DNA of 64,000 nt from assembly GCA_004335835.1 (NCBI GenBank), contig RWJK01000256.1, forward strand, positions 62,001-126,000, read 5' to 3'. Each line of letters opens with the position of its first letter. The first letter of the stretch is position 1. Under the pieces are notes generated by a model. The model searched no databases. It was not told the origin of the DNA and was given only the letters and a program-made list of their open reading frames with translations. The translations under genes were made by a program, and so were the position numbers. Source of the stretch: Scenedesmus sp. ARA3 (Eukaryota > Chlorophyta > Chlorophyceae > Sphaeropleales > Scenedesmaceae). This document shows positions 62,007 to 64,000 of this stretch, in pieces.

Positions 62007-63783
62007 TATATCTGGTGAGACAAAAGCAGGGGACTGTGTGGAAGTATGCAAAAGAGATTGACAGGGCAAACACCGCGTCAGGGGCTCACTGCAAGTGCTG
62101 CTGGTGCTCGCAATATGAGGGGCAGTGAATAAAGCGCTGTTGCCGGCAGACTGCTGCAACATGTCGCAGGTAGCGATACAAGGCGTGGAGGCACATGCAA
62201 CCCCCCTCCAACACAAGCACGAACCCTACACCTGCCCACTACAGGGCACATGTGCCAGCAGCTGCAAGCACGCGCCGGCAGCTTGAAGTGCTGTTCAGGT
62301 TTCAGCAGTAGCTAGCCAACACGCTTTGGAAAACGCCCCACCTCATCAACGCGTGCCAGCACAGCTTGTTGGCCCTGCAGCAGCCACACCAAATCACCAG
62401 CAGCCACCTCGCGCGCATGCTTGAGGCACTGCTGCTGCTGTCCCACACCACAGGCAGTCGGCACGTAGTGCATGGGTGACAGTGTCAGCGCCTTGCTGCT
62501 GCCTGCCGCCCCAACAGGCGAGGCACGAATGTTCAGGTAGGTTGCTGCTGCACCTGCGTCCCTGTGGGGTGTAAGATAGACACTGTCAAACACTGCCTTG
62601 CCTGTTGACACATCAACCGCCAGCACCTTGTCACCAACCGCCAGCTGCGCAACAGGCTTGGGTCCCGCAGGCGTAAAACACGCGCCACAGCAGGGAAGCA
62701 TGTGCCGTCGTTGGGCAGAATCTGGAACGCTGTGTCTTTGCGGTTCAGCAGCGCCTTATTAACTGCGCAGGTGATGGTTACCGGCGTGCCAGAGTAGTTG
62801 CTGGCTGCTGGCTTGTTGTCCCTGTCGAATTGCCACTGGATGCTGGGCACGTCAAAGGGTGGGGCATCTGTGCAGTTCTGAGGTGATGTGGGGTCACCTG
62901 TGGGCACACATGTCTGGCCGTAGGTGTAGTTGAAGCCAGTTTTGCCGTACAGCATGTATGTGCAGCGGACCTTGTCCTTGATGCTGGTGAGGTTTGCAGG
63001 AAGCCGGTAGACTGCGCCGACATCGTCGAGGGTTTTTGAAGGCGAGTAGGCATATTTGAGGAGGTTGGTGATCTGGGCTGGCTTGTAAGCGGTGTGCGCC
63101 TTTGTGAACTTGCAGGTGAAGCCGTTGGCAGTGACGGCGGACGCAAGAGGCGACACTGCAATGATGGCACCTGCAGCAGGAGGCAACAAACGCACGGTTG
63201 CATTAGTATCAGTTTGATGATGCACGCGGGAGGGGTTAGACGCATGTACAGCCAATGAAAGAGCTAGCGAAACAGGTTTGAGGCGCCACGTTGTATGCAA
63301 CAGAAAGCTGACCGCCATGGACCGCATAGATGCTAACAAATGCGCACGGCAGCGGCAGCATGCACCTGTGCAGCACGCATGTGTATGTGGTGCAGGATGC
63401 TGGGTCAAACAAAGTGCCCTCTGATATGCAGTGAGTGCCGGCTGCATTTACTGGCACTCACCAGGCTGGTAGCGCTCAGTAGGTGTGCCAGGCGGGGCTG
63501 TTGGATCCTGCTCTATTGCCTGGGTGATTATACTCATCAGGAAGCAGCCCATGCCTGGCACAAAGCCCACTGTGTAGAAGTCCAAGCTGTCTTTCACAGG
63601 GCTGGGACCAGCAGCCTGTGCAATGCCCACAGCACCAGCCACTCTGCCAATGGCCTCTTTCTTGACCTCCTGTGCCACACAGCTGGCCACCTTGCTGTAG
63701 AAGCTGCCCTGGGCAGCAGCAGCAGCAGCAGCAGCGGCAGAGGCTGCCGCGAGCGCCACGAGCAGTAGGCCACTGGACCTCAT
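61613..63783 (-). CDS. Secreted protein with a C-terminal Hint/Hog-type autoprocessing domain, carrying a one-base frameshift
   Basis: Exons on the - strand: 63783-63462, 63170-62342, 61963-61613. The sum is 1,502 bases, one short of a multiple of three. A signal peptide (MRSSGLLLVALAAASAAA) precedes a Cys-containing extracellular region with N-glycosylation sequons (NLTS, NYTY, NYSG). Then DGTCFPAVARVL gives the Cys-Phe expected at the Hint cleavage site. At about 62664-62666 the frame changes: KPVAQLAVGDKVLAVD and LTLSPMHYV continue one frame over. A missing G in the GGG run at this point would explain it; either a real mutation or an assembly indel. The last exon has GMYSPWTLSGSIVVEGFAAS, similar to the end of the hedgehog Hog fold. 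Hint domains self-cleave, and Hog proteins may attach a sterol. The N-terminal domain is not recognisable and is not hedgehog-like. Confidence 0.82.
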
Positions 63784-64000
63784 GGCGTCTGTGTTGGATG
63801 TTCAGGGCTGTCAAACCTGCAGGAAATGTACCCATGATTGCACCAGGTCGCACAGCAACATCAACAGCCAGAAGCCAGATCAGGTTGCAGGACTTGATGG
63901 TTCGAACATCATCCAGTAGCAGTGCTAGCCGCAGCCTGAAGTCTTTGAAAAAGGGAAAAGCTCATTTGCATTGAGTTATGCTCTCATCAGGAGCACGCTA
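63784..64000. other. Upstream region of the Hint gene
   Basis: 217 bases at the edge of the window contain the presumed promoter and leader of the - strand Hint gene. No exon or element is identified. A GGTTCGA word at 63899 looks like a tRNA T-loop, but no cloverleaf surrounds it. Confidence 0.35.

Noticed and set aside
63895..63910. GGTTCGA word resembling a tRNA B box
   Set aside because: No matching A box or cloverleaf-forming arms around it.

Overview
The window looks like nuclear DNA of a green alga, probably a chlorophycean. It has intron-rich genes with GTGAGx donors, a moderately GC-rich base composition, very abundant CAG/CTG runs that encode Gln, Ala and Ser tracts, and long T/G-rich transcript tails. 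A Sphaeropleales member such as Tetradesmus is a guess I cannot test here. There is no sign of prokaryotic operons, CRISPR arrays or recognisable tRNA/rRNA genes. A 39-base run of N (37754-37792) marks an assembly gap.

Layout. 1-1391 has no supported gene. 1392-6658 (+) is an ABC1/UbiB-type atypical kinase. 9303-14310 (+) is a secreted Cys-rich protein with ephrin-receptor-like repeats and a PAN/Apple-like tail. 17799-20065 (-) is a secreted beta-propeller-like protein. 20832-26498 (-) is a NEK-like protein kinase with a huge low-complexity tail. 27419-46551 (-) is REV3, the catalytic subunit of DNA polymerase zeta, reconstructed as 22 exons and about 3,731 residues. 47297-49952 (-) is a multipass membrane protein starting MCFSAPVSL. 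50682-56505 (-) is eIF2A in 12 exons. 56755-59031 (+) is an adenylate kinase divergently paired with eIF2A. 61613-63783 (-) is a secreted Hint/Hog-domain protein with a one-base frameshift.

Exon models were built by hand from splice sites and conserved motifs. Five of them (ABC1K, Cys-rich protein, REV3, eIF2A, adenylate kinase) sum to an exact multiple of three with all junction phases matching, a strong internal check. The genes have no obvious shared pathway; this is an ordinary mixed eukaryotic neighbourhood.

The most unusual signal is architectural. Most multi-exon genes here carry direct repeat copies (echoes) of the last or first 30-100 bases of an exon, splice site included, inside the adjoining intron. 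They typically sit 80-150 bp apart, and in two introns they occur at both ends. One REV3 intron holds seven near-complete copies plus a partial one. A second pattern is strand polarity of triplet repeats: on the sense strand CAG runs follow donors and CTG runs precede acceptors, so intron ends could pair.
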